From Clostridia bacterium (GTDB lineage Bacteria > Bacillota > Clostridia > Christensenellales > Aristaeellaceae): a stretch of 5,956 nucleotides of DNA. The notes below the pieces were generated by a model. The model did no database searches, was not told the origin of the DNA, and saw only the letters and a list, made by a program, of their open reading frames with translations. Position 1 is the first letter of the stretch. Each line of letters starts with the position of its first letter. The DNA is taken from positions 1 through 5,956 of the forward strand of contig JAFZRB010000137.1 of NCBI GenBank assembly GCA_017620115.1, read 5' to 3'. Below are positions 5,820-5,956 of the stretch, one piece after another. The translations under genes were made by a program, and so were the position numbers.

Positions 5820-5848
5820 TTGACAAACAACCGGCGATGTTGTAAGAT
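5820..5848 (+). promoter_or_regulatory. Promoter of the tRNA-Ser gene
   Basis: A perfect TTGACA (5820-5825) and TAAGAT (5843-5848) are separated by 17 bases. The transcript would start near 5855, about 13 bases before the mature tRNA 5' end. The promoter begins 17 bases past the stop codon of the upstream gene, and no terminator lies between. Confidence 0.88.
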
Positions 5849-5867
5849 TATGGGCGTTGCCGGTTAT

Positions 5868-5956
5868 GGAGCGGTATCGAAGTGGTCATAACGGCCCTGA
5901 CTCGAAATCAGGTGACGGGCAACCGTCCGTGGGTTCGAATCCCACCCGCTCCGCCA
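5868..5956 (+). tRNA. tRNA-Ser, anticodon CGA
   Basis: A complete class II (long variable arm) tRNA of 89 bases with encoded CCA. The acceptor stem is GGAGCGG/CCGCTCC with discriminator G, as expected for serine tRNAs. The anticodon stem CCTGA/TCAGG is perfect, its loop is CTCGAAA, and the anticodon CGA (5903-5905) reads UCG. The long variable arm folds as GACGG-GCAA-CCGTC. The T arm is GTGGG/CCCAC around TTCGAAT. The D stem is short (TCG/CGG, with a T-G pair), typical of serine tRNAs. No defect is visible, so the gene should be functional. A dedicated CGA isoacceptor fits the GC-rich third positions of the neighbouring genes, where UCG codons are frequent. Confidence 0.99.

Overview
The window looks like a chromosomal segment from a GC-rich member of the Bacillota, most likely class Clostridia. 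This is inferred from a T-box riboswitch, strong GGAGG-type Shine-Dalgarno sites, sigma-A promoters with near-consensus TATAAT boxes (several with an extended TGn), a TTG start codon, and the lon-engB (lonA-ysxC) neighbour pair known from Bacillus. Third codon positions are strongly GC-biased. No species can be named from the sequence alone. I see no mobile elements, CRISPR arrays or phage genes.

Layout. (1) The left end (1-266, minus strand) holds a complete T-box leader with its own promoter, antiterminator/terminator switch and an alanine (GCC) specifier codon. It reads out of the window towards what should be an alanyl-tRNA synthetase gene. (2) Behind it on the minus strand (290-640) is a small membrane protein resembling the DUF4870/Tic20-like family, with its own promoter. 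(3) A divergent intergenic region (641-923) carries that promoter and, facing right, the lon promoter. (4) A plus-strand operon follows, with no terminator visible between its genes: lon (924-3260, TTG start), engB (3318-3917) and a divergent DprA/Smf-family gene (about 3942-4907). (5) After a 149-base gap with a fresh extended -10 promoter comes a gene of unknown function (5057-5803). It encodes one membrane segment, a coiled coil and an acidic Val-x-x-Pro repeat tail. (6) The window ends with a complete tRNA-Ser(CGA) gene (5868-5956) behind its own consensus promoter.

How the genes relate. Lon degrades damaged and regulatory proteins and EngB matures the 50S ribosomal subunit. With the alanine-sensing T-box and the tRNA gene, most of the window concerns protein synthesis and quality control. 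Two genes stand out. The DprA-family protein has lost the signature Rossmann-fold motifs of DprA but ends in QMSLL, the same pentapeptide E. coli MutS uses to bind the sliding clamp. The coiled-coil membrane protein I cannot assign to a family. I find no convincing new multi-gene system here; these two proteins are the best candidates for new biology.
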